A program made the translations under genes and the position numbers. This document shows, piece after piece, positions 34,347 through 42,473 of a stretch of 64,000 bases of DNA; positions within the stretch are counted from its first letter, which is position 1, and each line of letters begins with the position of its first letter. The notes beneath the pieces were generated by a model. The model saw nothing but the letters and a program-made list of their open reading frames with translations. It ran no database searches and was not told the origin of the DNA. The DNA is from Bacteroidota bacterium (GTDB taxonomy: Bacteria > Bacteroidota > Ignavibacteria > Tepidaquicellales > Tepidaquicellaceae), in contig JAFDZR010000025.1 in assembly GCA_018266875.1 (NCBI GenBank), positions 50,514-114,513 of the forward strand. The letters run 5' to 3'.

Positions 34347-35476
34347 TGCTGAGAAGAATATTTTCAATAACGGTCAAGGAATTCAGACAGATTTTCAGGG
34401 ATAAAAGAAGTCTGCTGATAATTTTTTTACTTCCCGTTTCATTACTGGTATTATTCGGGTATGCTATTAATCTTGACGTTAACAATATAAGGCTCGGTGT
34501 CTTTGACAGGGACAATTCTGTTTCTTCAAGGAAATTTCTCAGAGGTCTGGAATCATCTGAATATTTTACAATTACGGAAAGCATAAAAAATGATGACGAA
34601 GTAAATAATCTTCTTAACAGGGGAAAAATAGATGCTGCCATAATTATTCCTCATAATTTTGAAAAAGATATTATGACCGGCACGGATGTCGGGATACAGT
34701 TCCTTGTGGACGGCGTGGATGCAAGCACAGGAGGCATCATTCAGAATTATTTAGTTGCTGCTACCAGTGAATTCAATTTTAAAATTACTCAGGAGCAGCT
34801 TTCGCAAAAAGGCATAAAAGCTAATCCTCCTCTGAATCCGCAGGTTCAGTTCTGGTATAACAAGGATCTGAATTCAACTTTGTATTTCATACCAGGACTG
34901 GTTGCAATGATACTTATTATTATATCAGTAATTTTAACTGCCATTTCGCTTGTAAGGGAGAAGGAATTCAGTACGATCGAACAGATCCGGGTTTCGCCTG
35001 TTACATCATTTCAGCTTATTATTGGAAAGATCATTCCATACCTTATTCTTTCAATGCTTATTGCTGCCAGTATTCTTTTTATGGGGAATATTCTGTTCGG
35101 AGTAGTGGTAAAAGGAAGTTATATTGATCTTTTTCTGGGAACGGTTTGCTATCTTCTTGCCACACTTAGTCTCGGAATATTTGTATCAACAATTGCAGAT
35201 TCTCAGCAGGTAGCTTTTCAGATATCACAGCTGATATCCCAGCTTCCTTCAGTAATACTCTCCGGATTTATTTTCCCGATTGAGAGCATGCCGTATGCAA
35301 TACAGCTTCTGTCAAATATTACTCCTTCGAAATTTTATATAATTATTTTAAGGAATATATTAATAAAAGGAACAGGCCTGTCGGTATTTATAGATCAGGT
35401 CTATTACCTGCTCATATTTTCAGCTGTATTCATAATCATTTCAACGATAAGAATTAAAAGACAGGAGATGATGTGA
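34346..35476 (+). CDS. ABC-2 family transporter permease (YbhS-like)
   Basis: The 376-residue protein has the ABC-2 permease layout. One N-terminal helix (LLIIFLLPVSLLVLFGYAINL) is followed by a periplasmic domain of about 140 residues with FDRDNS and DGVDAST. Five or so C-terminal helices include a conserved loop VREKEFSTIEQIRVSPVT and the segment LSGFIFPIESMPYAIQLLS. It would form half of the membrane channel with the next gene product. Coupling to the upstream ATPase through TAATG and overlap with the next gene support one stoichiometric complex. Confidence 0.88.
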   Translation: MLRRIFSITVKEFRQIFRDKRSLLIIFLLPVSLLVLFGYAINLDVNNIRLGVFDRDNSVSSRKFLRGLESSEYFTITESIKNDDEVNNLLNRGKIDAAIIIPHNFEKDIMTGTDVGIQFLVDGVDASTGGIIQNYLVAATSEFNFKITQEQLSQKGIKANPPLNPQVQFWYNKDLNSTLYFIPGLVAMILIIISVILTAISLVREKEFSTIEQIRVSPVTSFQLIIGKIIPYLILSMLIAASILFMGNILFGVVVKGSYIDLFLGTVCYLLATLSLGIFVSTIADSQQVAFQISQLISQLPSVILSGFIFPIESMPYAIQLLSNITPSKFYIIILRNILIKGTGLSVFIDQVYYLLIFSAVFIIISTIRIKRQEMM

Positions 35477-36603
35477 ACATCATAAAACTATTTATATCAA
35501 AGGAATTCAGACAGTTCTTACGGGATCCAAAAATGTTCGTAGTGGTTCTTATCGCTCCGGTGATACAGCTTATATTTCTTGGATACGCTGCCAACAGGGA
35601 TCTGAATTTTGTCAACACTGCAGTTTATGACATGGACAAATCCGGAAAAAGCAGAGAGCTTATAAGGGATCTTGAAGGTTCGGGATTTTTTAAAATAGAA
35701 AACATTGCAAATAATTATAATGAAGTTGAAAGCGATCTTGATAATGCAAAGGTGCTCTGCGGAATTGTAATACCGGATGACTTTGAAAAGAAACTTCTGA
35801 GTAAGAGGACAGCCGATATTCAGATAATATTTGACGGGTCAGACGGAAATAAAGCATCAATCGCTTCAGGCTACATTGCGAATATACTGGAAAGTTTTTC
35901 GAAGGATGTTTCCATTGCTATTGTTGACAGGTCCGGAATAAAGATATCATTCACAGGAAATGTAACCCCGGAAACCAGGGTCTGGTATAATCCGAATCTC
36001 ACCACCAGAAATTTCATGCTTCCGAGTATTGTTGGTCTGATACTCATAATTATTACAATTAATCTTACTTCGCTTGCAATTGTAAAAGAAAGGGAAGTCG
36101 GAACTCTCGAGCAGCTGATCGTTACTCCTATCAGACCTTACCAGATGATAATCGGAAAACTCGTTCCTTTTTCCATTATGGGATTTGTTGCCATTATACT
36201 TGTTCTTTCCGTGATGAGATTCTGGTTTGGGATAGAAGTAAAGGGCAGTCTCGGATTTTTATTCCTGTCTTCTTTCTTTTTTATGCTTTCGACTCTCGGA
36301 CTGGGACTTTTTGTATCCACCATTTCAAGGACGCAGCAGCAGGCGATGATCACTTCAGCATTTCTGGTTATAATGCCGATGATCTTTCTTTCCGGATTTT
36401 CCTTCCCGATTGAAAGTATGCCTCAGGCAATTCAATATATAACTTATCTCGTTCCCCTGAGATATTTTATCATTATTATCAGAGGTATTGTTCTCAAAGG
36501 ACTTGGATTCGCCGACCTTTGGCAGGAAGTGGCTGTGCTGTTTATGATGGGTGTTTTTATTATGCTTATCAGTTCTCTGAGATTCAAAAAGAATTTAGAG
36601 TAG
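35473..36603 (+). CDS. ABC-2 family transporter permease (YbhR-like)
   Basis: The 376-residue paralogue of the preceding permease starts at GTG within ATGTGA, overlapping the upstream stop. It has the same layout: first helix MFVVVLIAPVIQLIFLGYAA, periplasmic domain with YDMDKSGKS and DGSDGNKAS, cytosolic loop VKEREVGTLEQLIVTPIR, and LSGFSFPIESMPQAIQYI. With the adaptor, two ATPases and sister permease it completes a YbhGFSR-type exporter, probably for drugs, cations or a secondary metabolite. No clear hairpin terminator was found in the 170 bases that follow. Confidence 0.88.
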   Translation: MNIIKLFISKEFRQFLRDPKMFVVVLIAPVIQLIFLGYAANRDLNFVNTAVYDMDKSGKSRELIRDLEGSGFFKIENIANNYNEVESDLDNAKVLCGIVIPDDFEKKLLSKRTADIQIIFDGSDGNKASIASGYIANILESFSKDVSIAIVDRSGIKISFTGNVTPETRVWYNPNLTTRNFMLPSIVGLILIIITINLTSLAIVKEREVGTLEQLIVTPIRPYQMIIGKLVPFSIMGFVAIILVLSVMRFWFGIEVKGSLGFLFLSSFFFMLSTLGLGLFVSTISRTQQQAMITSAFLVIMPMIFLSGFSFPIESMPQAIQYITYLVPLRYFIIIIRGIVLKGLGFADLWQEVAVLFMMGVFIMLISSLRFKKNLE

Positions 36604-36722
36604 TAAGTCCCTCATTTTCTGAAGTAAACCCGCAAAAATATTTCCGGCGTCTGAATATATTAAGATCTTTTTAGTTTCTCTTTTCTTTTTTATCTGAAAT
36701 AATTGAATTTTTTTTTCTAACA

Positions 36723-36747
36723 GTATTTTGGTATTTTATCAAAATAC
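36723..36747. promoter_or_regulatory. Inverted repeat upstream of the GH9 gene
   Basis: GTATTTTG at 36723-36730 and CAAAATAC at 36740-36747 form a perfect 8-base inverted repeat with a 9-base spacer, ending 26 bases before the ATG. The position suits a repressor site or a leader hairpin. AT-rich sequence makes chance repeats likelier, so confidence is limited. Confidence 0.35.
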
Positions 36748-36773
36748 ATTTTTAATCCATTCAAATATTTCAC

Positions 36774-39227
36774 ATGAAAAATTTGATAAATTCTGCCTGT
36801 CTGATTTTCATCATAATTTTACAAAGTAACTATTCTCATTCCTCACCTTCGGTAATAAACAACCATATAAAAGTCGATCAGTTCGGATACAGACCGGGGG
36901 ATGAAAAGATCGCAGTTATAAGTAATCCTCAGTCCGGTTATAACAGCAATGATCCGTATTTACCCGGAAATGTCTATCAGGTAAGGAAATGGGATGATGA
37001 TGCAGTGGTTTATTCCGGAAATATTGCGCAGTGGAATTCCGGAGCGACGCAGACGCAGAGCGGTGATAAAGTATGGTGGTTTGATTTTTCCTCTGTCAGC
37101 GCTGTCGGAAGCTATTATATTTATGATGTGCAGAATAAAGCTGCGTCTTACAGATTCGAGATCGGCGGAAATGTTTATCAAAGCGTATTGAAGCAGGCAT
37201 TAAGGGTATTCTATTATCAGAGATGCGGAATTTCCAAATCACTTCCATTTGCCGGTAACGGATGGACTGATACACAGTGTCATAAAGGAAATCTTCAGGA
37301 TACTGACTGCAGACTCTATAATAATAACAATGTTTCAACTTCAAAGGATCTCTCAGGCGGATGGCATGATGCGGGTGATTATAATAAATATGTAAATTTC
37401 ACTTTTGAAGCTGTAATGGATATGCTGCTTGCATATAAAGAAAATCCGGAGATATGGGGAGACGATTTTAACATACCGGAATCAGGAAACGGAATCCCTG
37501 ATATTCTGGATGAGATCAGATACGAACTGAACTGGCTTTTGAAAATGCAGAATGCAAACGGATCAGTTCTGTCAATAGTAGGTGTGATGAATTACAGTTC
37601 AGCAAGTCCTCCTTCCGCTGATAACAGTCAGAGATTTTACGGACCGGCAACCACTTCAGCTTCATTTACTGCATCATCTCTGTTTGCGCTTGCCGCAATA
37701 CAGTTCGGAAGCGTTGGTCAGACATCATTTGCTGACAGTTTAAAAAACGCTGCTGTAAATTCCTGGAACTGGGGAAGCGCTAATCCGTCGGTTACTTTTT
37801 ATAATTCGGGCATTATCGGAGCCGGAGAACAGGAAGTGGATTCATATGAAAGACTTGTAAGAAAAATAGCAGCTTCAGCTTTTCTTTTTCACTTAACCGG
37901 AAATTCCGTTTACAAATCTTTTTTTGAAAGCAATTATTCTCAAATGCATCTGCTTCAGTGGACTTACGCTTATCCGTTTGAAGGAGCGCAGCAGAATATG
38001 CTTCTGTATTATTCTTCCTTAAGCGGTATAAGCTCTTCGGTTGCTGATGCTGTAAAAAATGCTTACAGGATCTCAATGAAGACAAACAACGCTGACAATC
38101 TTCCTGCATATCTGAACAAGACTGATGCTTACCGCGCTTATCTGTCTAATCAGAATTATACATGGGGAAGCAATACAACAAAAGCTCGGCTGGGAGTAAT
38201 GTTCAAAAATATGCTGACTTATAAACTGGATACTCTGAACAAGATAAACTACACTAATGCTGCGCTCGGAATCGTAAATTATTTTCACGGTGTCAATCCG
38301 ACAGCATTCTGTTACATGACAAATATGTCCGCTTTCGGTGCGGAAAACTCTGTCAATGAGATTTATCATGCATGGTTCACAGACGGAAGTCTTCTTTGGG
38401 ACAGAGTCGGAACTTCAACATACGGTCCTCCTCCCGCATTCATACCCGGAGGAGTGAATCCGGCATATGCGCTTGACGGCTGCTGTCCTTCAGGCTGTGG
38501 GGGAAGTAACCCGCTTTGCAATACTTCACTCGTTACTCCGCCTCTTGGTCAGCCTATACAGAAATCATACAGGGACTGGAATACCGGCTGGCCGCAGAAT
38601 TCATGGACGATCACAGAACCGGCTATATATACGCAGGCAGCTTATCTGCACATGATGTCAATGTTCATTGATCCATCAGCTTCGGTAAACTTAAAAGTCA
38701 TAATAGAAGGATTTTATTCCTTATCGGATCATAGAATGAATATGAGGGACAGTATTAGAATATTTCTGAGAAACAGTTCTCCGCCTTATGCTTTAATAGA
38801 TTCATCGGTAACTGCTGTTGACTCAGTCCTGTTTACAGGTGAATATGACTTCCCGGGAGTTTCAAACGGTGCATATTATCTGATAATCAGACACAGAAAT
38901 TCCATCGAAACCTGGAGTTCAGTTACACATAACGTTGCATCCGGAAATATTCTTTCCGTTGACTTTACTGATTCATTTTCGAAAGCTTATGGAAATAATA
39001 CTGTTCAGGTTGATAATTCACCCGTGAGATACGGTATATACAGCGGTGATGTAAATCAGGACGGAGTAATAGATGTGTCAGACGGAAGTATTATTGATAA
39101 TGATATATTTAATTTCTCAACAGGATATATAAGTTCTGACGTAAACGGCGACAGGCTTGCTGATATTGCAGACGGATTAATATCCGAAAACAATGCTGTG
39201 AATTTTGTTACGGTTATTAAACCTTAA
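36774..39227 (+). CDS. Secreted glycoside hydrolase family 9 enzyme with dockerin-like C-terminus
   Basis: The 817-residue protein has a signal peptide (KNLINSACLIFIIILQSNYSHS), then an Ig-like CelD_N domain at about 30-140 (IKVDQFGYRPGDEKIAVISN). A GH9 catalytic domain at about 150-640 follows. Catalytic residues are visible: the Asp pair in GGWHDAGDYNKYV near residue 195 and the acid Glu in SWTITEPAIYTQAAYL near 615. A beta domain follows, and residues 758-815 carry two dockerin type I-like calcium loops (GDVNQDGVIDVSDGS and SDVNGDRLADIADGL). It would cleave beta-glucans such as cellulose outside the cell. Unlike three other exported proteins here, it lacks a T9SS sorting domain. Confidence 0.87.
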   Translation: MKNLINSACLIFIIILQSNYSHSSPSVINNHIKVDQFGYRPGDEKIAVISNPQSGYNSNDPYLPGNVYQVRKWDDDAVVYSGNIAQWNSGATQTQSGDKVWWFDFSSVSAVGSYYIYDVQNKAASYRFEIGGNVYQSVLKQALRVFYYQRCGISKSLPFAGNGWTDTQCHKGNLQDTDCRLYNNNNVSTSKDLSGGWHDAGDYNKYVNFTFEAVMDMLLAYKENPEIWGDDFNIPESGNGIPDILDEIRYELNWLLKMQNANGSVLSIVGVMNYSSASPPSADNSQRFYGPATTSASFTASSLFALAAIQFGSVGQTSFADSLKNAAVNSWNWGSANPSVTFYNSGIIGAGEQEVDSYERLVRKIAASAFLFHLTGNSVYKSFFESNYSQMHLLQWTYAYPFEGAQQNMLLYYSSLSGISSSVADAVKNAYRISMKTNNADNLPAYLNKTDAYRAYLSNQNYTWGSNTTKARLGVMFKNMLTYKLDTLNKINYTNAALGIVNYFHGVNPTAFCYMTNMSAFGAENSVNEIYHAWFTDGSLLWDRVGTSTYGPPPAFIPGGVNPAYALDGCCPSGCGGSNPLCNTSLVTPPLGQPIQKSYRDWNTGWPQNSWTITEPAIYTQAAYLHMMSMFIDPSASVNLKVIIEGFYSLSDHRMNMRDSIRIFLRNSSPPYALIDSSVTAVDSVLFTGEYDFPGVSNGAYYLIIRHRNSIETWSSVTHNVASGNILSVDFTDSFSKAYGNNTVQVDNSPVRYGIYSGDVNQDGVIDVSDGSIIDNDIFNFSTGYISSDVNGDRLADIADGLISENNAVNFVTVIKP

Positions 39228-39261
39228 ATAAAAGCACAATGTCTTTTCCTTAAAAGTTCAA

Positions 39262-40263
39262 TCATGATTTGGACAGGTTTTCGAGTTTTATCCTTTCCTG
39301 AGGAGTTGTCATTACAATTATGGCATCACCGTTATTAATGATCATTTCAGGGTCAGGATTGAATTGAATTTCATCTCCGTTTCTCAAAGCTATCAGTAAT
39401 GTATTTTTAAATTCCGCTATTCTAAGATCATGGATCTTCTTTCCGAAATAATCCTTATGGATCTCAACCTGTTCGATCCTGAGAAATTTGTTTTTACCGC
39501 GGAGCATCACATCGAGAACTTCAGTTACGGTCGGTCTGAACATTTCCGAAGCCATTCTCATTCCGCTGATGTAATAGGTTGAAACTATTTTATCTGCGCC
39601 TGCAAGTTTCAGTTTGTCCAGGTTATTATGATTGTTGCACAGAGCAACAATTGTAAGTTCAGGATTGAGTCTCTTAGCGGAAAGACAAACGACAAGGTTA
39701 AGATTATCATCAGTAGTAGTGGCGAAGAGTCCTCTTGCTTCCATAATGCCGGCTTTCAGAAGAATGTCATCATTGGTAGCATCGCCTTCAATAAATAATT
39801 CATCCGGATACTTTTTAAGTATTTTTTCAATGATCTCCGTATTTATATCAATGAAAACACTCTCCCTGTGTGTCTGGGTCAGTTCTTCCATCAGATGAAC
39901 GGAATGCCTTCCGATCCCGCAGATGATGAAATGATTCTCGAGTTTCCTGATTGCATTTTCCATTTTCCTTTTTCTGTAAGATTGTTTAAGATGACCTTCT
40001 ATTACCAGAGCCGATATTGAAGTCACGAAATATGTAAGAAGTCCGATACCGGCAAACGCTATGAAAATTGTGAGTATTCTTGCATTGGGATAATGACCCT
40101 GATCTATTACTTCGCTGTAACCTATAGTAGTAATGGTGATCACTGTCAGGTAAAAGCAGTCAAACAGAGGATATTTCTGACCTGTAAGATACCAGTAACC
40201 GAATGTACCTGTCAGTAAAATAAAGATCAGCCCTGTCCCTGTAAAAAATAATTTTTTAGCCAA
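39262..40263 (-). CDS. Two-helix potassium channel with RCK (TrkA-N/TrkA-C) domains
   Basis: The 333-residue protein has a first helix (LIFILLTGTFGYWYL), a pore loop and filter TITTIGYSEV, then a second helix. A TrkA-N Rossmann domain (HFIICGIGRHSVHLMEEL, FIDINTE, GDATNDDILLKAGI) and a TrkA-C domain at the end follow. This is the MthK/YugO-type architecture for ligand-gated potassium flux. The filter reads TIGYS instead of the usual TVGYG, a substitution of the last glycine. The third glycine of the nucleotide loop is Ser. It converges with the GH9 gene with 34 bases between. Confidence 0.88.
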   Translation of the reverse strand: MAKKLFFTGTGLIFILLTGTFGYWYLTGQKYPLFDCFYLTVITITTIGYSEVIDQGHYPNARILTIFIAFAGIGLLTYFVTSISALVIEGHLKQSYRKRKMENAIRKLENHFIICGIGRHSVHLMEELTQTHRESVFIDINTEIIEKILKKYPDELFIEGDATNDDILLKAGIMEARGLFATTTDDNLNLVVCLSAKRLNPELTIVALCNNHNNLDKLKLAGADKIVSTYYISGMRMASEMFRPTVTEVLDVMLRGKNKFLRIEQVEIHKDYFGKKIHDLRIAEFKNTLLIALRNGDEIQFNPDPEMIINNGDAIIVMTTPQERIKLENLSKS

Positions 40264-40364
40264 TGAAGAATATTTGTTTTAAAATATGAATCTAAATTAC
40301 AATTTAAAATTGAAAAGTGTATATCATAAATTAAACTGAATTTATATTTTAAGAAAAATTTATT

Positions 40365-41651
40365 ATGGATAATAAAAGTCCCGGATTAAAAGCTGAATCT
40401 GATCTTCTTCAGGAAATGACTTTCCTGAATGAGATCACGCAGAGTATTTCAGAGATAAAACCCCTTGATGTTCTGCTTGCCGAAATTATGGAGAGCAGTA
40501 AAATACTTGTAAATGCTGAAGCAAGCTCGCTACTTATTTATGACAAGACCGAAGATGTTCTGTATTTTGAAGTGGCTACAGGTGAAAAGGGGAGTGAAGT
40601 CAAAAAAATTATCTGTAAAATGGGTGAAGGCATTGCAGGATGGGTAGCGCAGAACAGGGAGCCTCTGCTCATTGAAGACTGCTACAAGGACCCGCGATTC
40701 AACAGAGAGTATGACAAAAAAACGAAATTTAAAACTAAGACAATGATATGTGTTCCGATGATACATAAGGAAAAACTGATCGGCGTGATACAGGTCATAA
40801 ATAAAAAAAACAATAAAGTCTTCAATGAAAGAGACCTTATCCTTTTCAGAATTCTCTCTTCTCAATGCGCGATTGCCATTGAGAATGCCTCGCTGCTGAA
40901 ATTGCAGATCGAGCAGGAAGTGCTTAACAGAGAGCTTAAAACAGCGCGGGATATTCAGCAGAATCTTCTGCCGGAAAAACTTCCTCAGTTCAATGACCTG
41001 GATGTATCGGCAGTACTTATACCTGCAAAGCAGATCGGGGGCGACTACTACAACGTATTTAAAATTTCCGAAACAAAAACTCTTTTTCTGATAGCAGATG
41101 TATCCGGAAAGAGCATTTCTGCGGCGCTTATAGTTTCAACTATTTTTTCAGCAATACTCACATACTTCGACCAGAACGGAAGTTCGTTTGATCTTAAAGA
41201 CTTTGTCAACTGTCTGAACAGGATCCTGATCGAATCCACAACTTCTGAAAAATTTGCAACTGCATGGTTTGGGTTGTATGATCATTCAGCTAAAAGTCTC
41301 GAGAGCATAAATGCAGGTCATAATATAACGTTTGTCTTTGATAAAAACGGGAACATAAAAGAACTTAAAGAAGGAGGGATCTTTCTTGGATGCGCGGATC
41401 TGGAATTTAATTCTGAAACTGTTACACTCGAAAATCAGGATACGGTTTTTTATTTCACAGACGGAATAAATGAAGCAATGAACAGGGAAATGAATCAGTA
41501 CAGTGATGAAAGACTTGTAAAGGTTCTTAAGGATAATCTTGAAAAATCTGCCGGGGAAATTGTCCGCATATTACTTGAAGATATAAAATTATTTGTTGAC
41601 GGCGCTGAGCAGAGTGATGATATAACCTGCGGTCTTATTAAAGTACTGTGA
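40365..41651 (+). CDS. GAF-domain PP2C/SpoIIE-type serine phosphatase (RsbU-like)
   Basis: The 428-residue protein has an N-terminal GAF domain at about 20-185 (EASSLLIYDKTEDVLYFEVA, GEGIAGWVAQNREPLLIED). A coiled linker (LKTARDIQQNLLPEKLP) follows, then a SpoIIE phosphatase domain at about 215-428. Metal-binding acidic residues are kept in QIGGDYYNVF, FLIADVSGKSISAALI, FYFTDGINEAMN and EQSDDITCGL. Such proteins dephosphorylate anti-sigma-factor antagonists in partner-switching pathways in response to signals sensed by GAF. No anti-sigma factor or antagonist gene adjoins it. Confidence 0.88.
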   Translation: MDNKSPGLKAESDLLQEMTFLNEITQSISEIKPLDVLLAEIMESSKILVNAEASSLLIYDKTEDVLYFEVATGEKGSEVKKIICKMGEGIAGWVAQNREPLLIEDCYKDPRFNREYDKKTKFKTKTMICVPMIHKEKLIGVIQVINKKNNKVFNERDLILFRILSSQCAIAIENASLLKLQIEQEVLNRELKTARDIQQNLLPEKLPQFNDLDVSAVLIPAKQIGGDYYNVFKISETKTLFLIADVSGKSISAALIVSTIFSAILTYFDQNGSSFDLKDFVNCLNRILIESTTSEKFATAWFGLYDHSAKSLESINAGHNITFVFDKNGNIKELKEGGIFLGCADLEFNSETVTLENQDTVFYFTDGINEAMNREMNQYSDERLVKVLKDNLEKSAGEIVRILLEDIKLFVDGAEQSDDITCGLIKVL

Positions 41652-41660
41652 TGAAATAAA

Positions 41661-41696
41661 AAAAGTATTGAACGGTAAACCATTCAATACTTTTTC
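41661..41696. terminator. Bidirectional terminator between convergent genes
   Basis: AAAAAGTATTGAA at 41661-41673 pairs perfectly with TTCAATACTTTTT at 41684-41696 across a 10-base loop. The A and T flanks provide a T tract on either strand, so it serves both the phosphatase gene and the minus-strand gene ending at 41715. Confidence 0.88.
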
Positions 41697-41714
41697 ATTT
41701 AAATTATTAAAATC

Positions 41715-42197
41715 TTATCTGTTTCTGAAATTCGTGTAGGATTTGTATTTAGTGTAATATTTCCTGCTTCCCGATTTTGTATTCCTGTAACTAACTTTTC
41801 TTTTGTTTTTTATCTTTGAGGATTTGTAACTGTGCTTTGTTCCGCATTTTTTCTTAAGTTCAAAATAAAGCTTTTTATAACTTATTTTTTTGCTGCTGCC
41901 TTTTTTTCCGGCAGAATAAAGTCTTTTCTTGCGCACTACATTTTTCTGATAGCTTACTTTCTTTACTTTGTTTTTCAGCACTTCCACTTCTTTCTGAAGC
42001 CTGTCGTATTTGTCTTTTACAATGTCAATATCCTGTGACAGATCAAGATTCTCAGCTTTAACTTCCTTTATTACCCGGCTATCCTGAATATTTGTTCTAT
42101 ATGAGTCATAATACAAATATCCAAGAACTCCGGTTATTGCAAGAAGTAGAGAAAATATTCCAATCTGCAGAAAGGATAGATTTTTAAATACTTTCAT
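41715..42197 (-). CDS. Small membrane-anchored coiled-coil protein with very basic tail
   Basis: I do not recognise a family. The 160-residue protein has one N-terminal helix (IGIFSLLLAITGVLGYLYY), then a heptad-rich segment at about 45-85 (LSQDIDIVKDKYDRLQKEV). A tail of about 75 residues is very rich in Lys, Arg, Ser and Tyr (KNKRKVSYRN, YTKYKSYTNFRNR) with two Cys. Such a tail could bind nucleic acid, acidic polysaccharide or phospholipid. Codon use looks normal and a strong shared terminator follows it, which supports a real gene. Confidence 0.6.
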   Translation of the reverse strand: MKVFKNLSFLQIGIFSLLLAITGVLGYLYYDSYRTNIQDSRVIKEVKAENLDLSQDIDIVKDKYDRLQKEVEVLKNKVKKVSYQKNVVRKKRLYSAGKKGSSKKISYKKLYFELKKKCGTKHSYKSSKIKNKRKVSYRNTKSGSRKYYTKYKSYTNFRNR

Positions 42198-42435
42198 TTT
42201 CTTTTTTTTAATTTTAAAAATGTTTTTTTCTGTTACGGACTTTCTCTGAACTTGTTTTCATAAATTAATACTTTGAATTAAAAATTGCAATCTGAATTTA
42301 AAAAGATTTAATTTCCGGATTAAATTAGTCCCGTTGCAACCGGTAAATTTCATTAAATTACAAATAGGCATACTTTTAAATTAATCTCTCATAAAAAAAT
42401 AAATTAAAAAAATGAACTTTGAGAAATTTGCTACA

Positions 42436-42466
42436 TTTAAAAAATGAAAATATTTACTTAGATTTG
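42436..42466 (+). promoter_or_regulatory. Bacteroidetes-type promoter (TTTA-N19-TAgaTTTG), near-leaderless
   Basis: TTTA at 42436-42439, exactly 19 bases, then TAGATTTG at 42459-42466 fits the Bacteroidetes -33/-7 consensus TTTG-N19-TAnnTTTG with one mismatch. The ATG at 42474 starts only 7 bases later, so the transcript would have almost no leader. Confidence 0.5.
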
Positions 42467-42473
42467 CATACTT

